Shown here: one piece after another, positions 63,791 through 64,000 of the stretch | How positions within the stretch are numbered: position 1 is the stretch's first letter | Layout: every line of letters begins with the position of its first letter | NCBI GenBank assembly: GCA_963971305.1 | Contig: OZ020309.1 | Coordinates: 8,363,001 to 8,427,000 of the forward strand | DNA: 64,000 nucleotides | Direction of reading: 5' to 3' | DNA from: Arcuatula senhousia | Lineage: Eukaryota > Mollusca > Bivalvia > Mytilida > Mytilidae | Program-made: the position numbers and the translations under genes | Notes under the pieces: model-generated | What the model was told of the DNA's origin: nothing | Database searches by the model: none | Seen by the model: only the letters and a program-made list of their open reading frames with translations

Positions 63791-64000
63791 CTTCCAAATA
63801 TACAATGTACCATCCTTTTGTGAGCTAGCTCAAATTATTCCTTGTTTTTATACATTTTTTAACTTGTACAAATTATTTTTTTGTAGAAACCAAACAGACT
63901 CTTCAGTCTCAAAAAGGTTAAATTTTCACATGTTTCTGACATTATTTATATATATTTCCCAATATGCAGGCACAGGACTGACGCCAGGTTTCTGGCAAGG

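Overview
The window is a piece of a bivalve mollusc nuclear genome, most likely a mussel (Mytilus-like). The evidence is intron-rich genes with metazoan peroxisomal catalase and glutamine-dependent NAD+ synthetase, a low GC content, and a dense load of repeats typical of bivalves: ACGG/GTCC microsatellites with hairpin tails, 'pearl'/Helentron-like elements with minisatellite cores, and short TACTGT-ended MITEs. Species is an inference; no database search was possible.

Two host genes organise the window, arranged head to head. A complete catalase gene (CAT) lies on the minus strand, with 12 coding exons between 22649 and 3239 that join in frame to 512 codons. A complete NAD synthetase gene (NADSYN1) lies on the plus strand, with 19 coding exons between 29857 and 60886 that join in frame to 1185 codons. 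The NADSYN1 product matches the human-type enzyme through about residue 689, including E45, K114 and C175 of the glutaminase and the SGGxDS ATP loop. It then carries an unexpected tail of about 496 residues that looks disordered and nuclear. The space between the two start codons would be only about 400 bp, a likely shared promoter. It is now split by a 6.8 kb DNA transposon flanked by a perfect 9-bp duplication of an ETS/GABP-like site.

Layout: 1-2400 repeats (a 169-bp minisatellite element); 2400-3238 AT-rich sequence downstream of CAT; 3239-22649 CAT, with a 9.4 kb rearranged, partly palindromic Ty3-type LTR retroelement in intron 3 (9844-19255, 5-bp ATACA duplications) that contains four LTR copies, an integrase ORF and a C2H2 zinc-finger ORF in the env position; 22982-29770 a DNA transposon with long inverted repeats, a ULP1-PHD coding remnant and a nested 5'-truncated LINE; 29857-60886 NADSYN1. 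NADSYN1 intron 1 (8.2 kb) holds two CAGGTTGG-ended MITEs and a TIR-bounded segment carrying a three-exon BEN-domain gene. Later introns hold three large pearl/Helentron-like elements and a TTAA-flanked composite element.

A repeated theme in NADSYN1 is tandem duplication across exon-intron boundaries: about ten copies of the exon 9 end plus donor, four copies of exon 15, and three copies of the exon 17 acceptor. From 60887 to 64000 there is 3' flanking DNA without a further supported gene.
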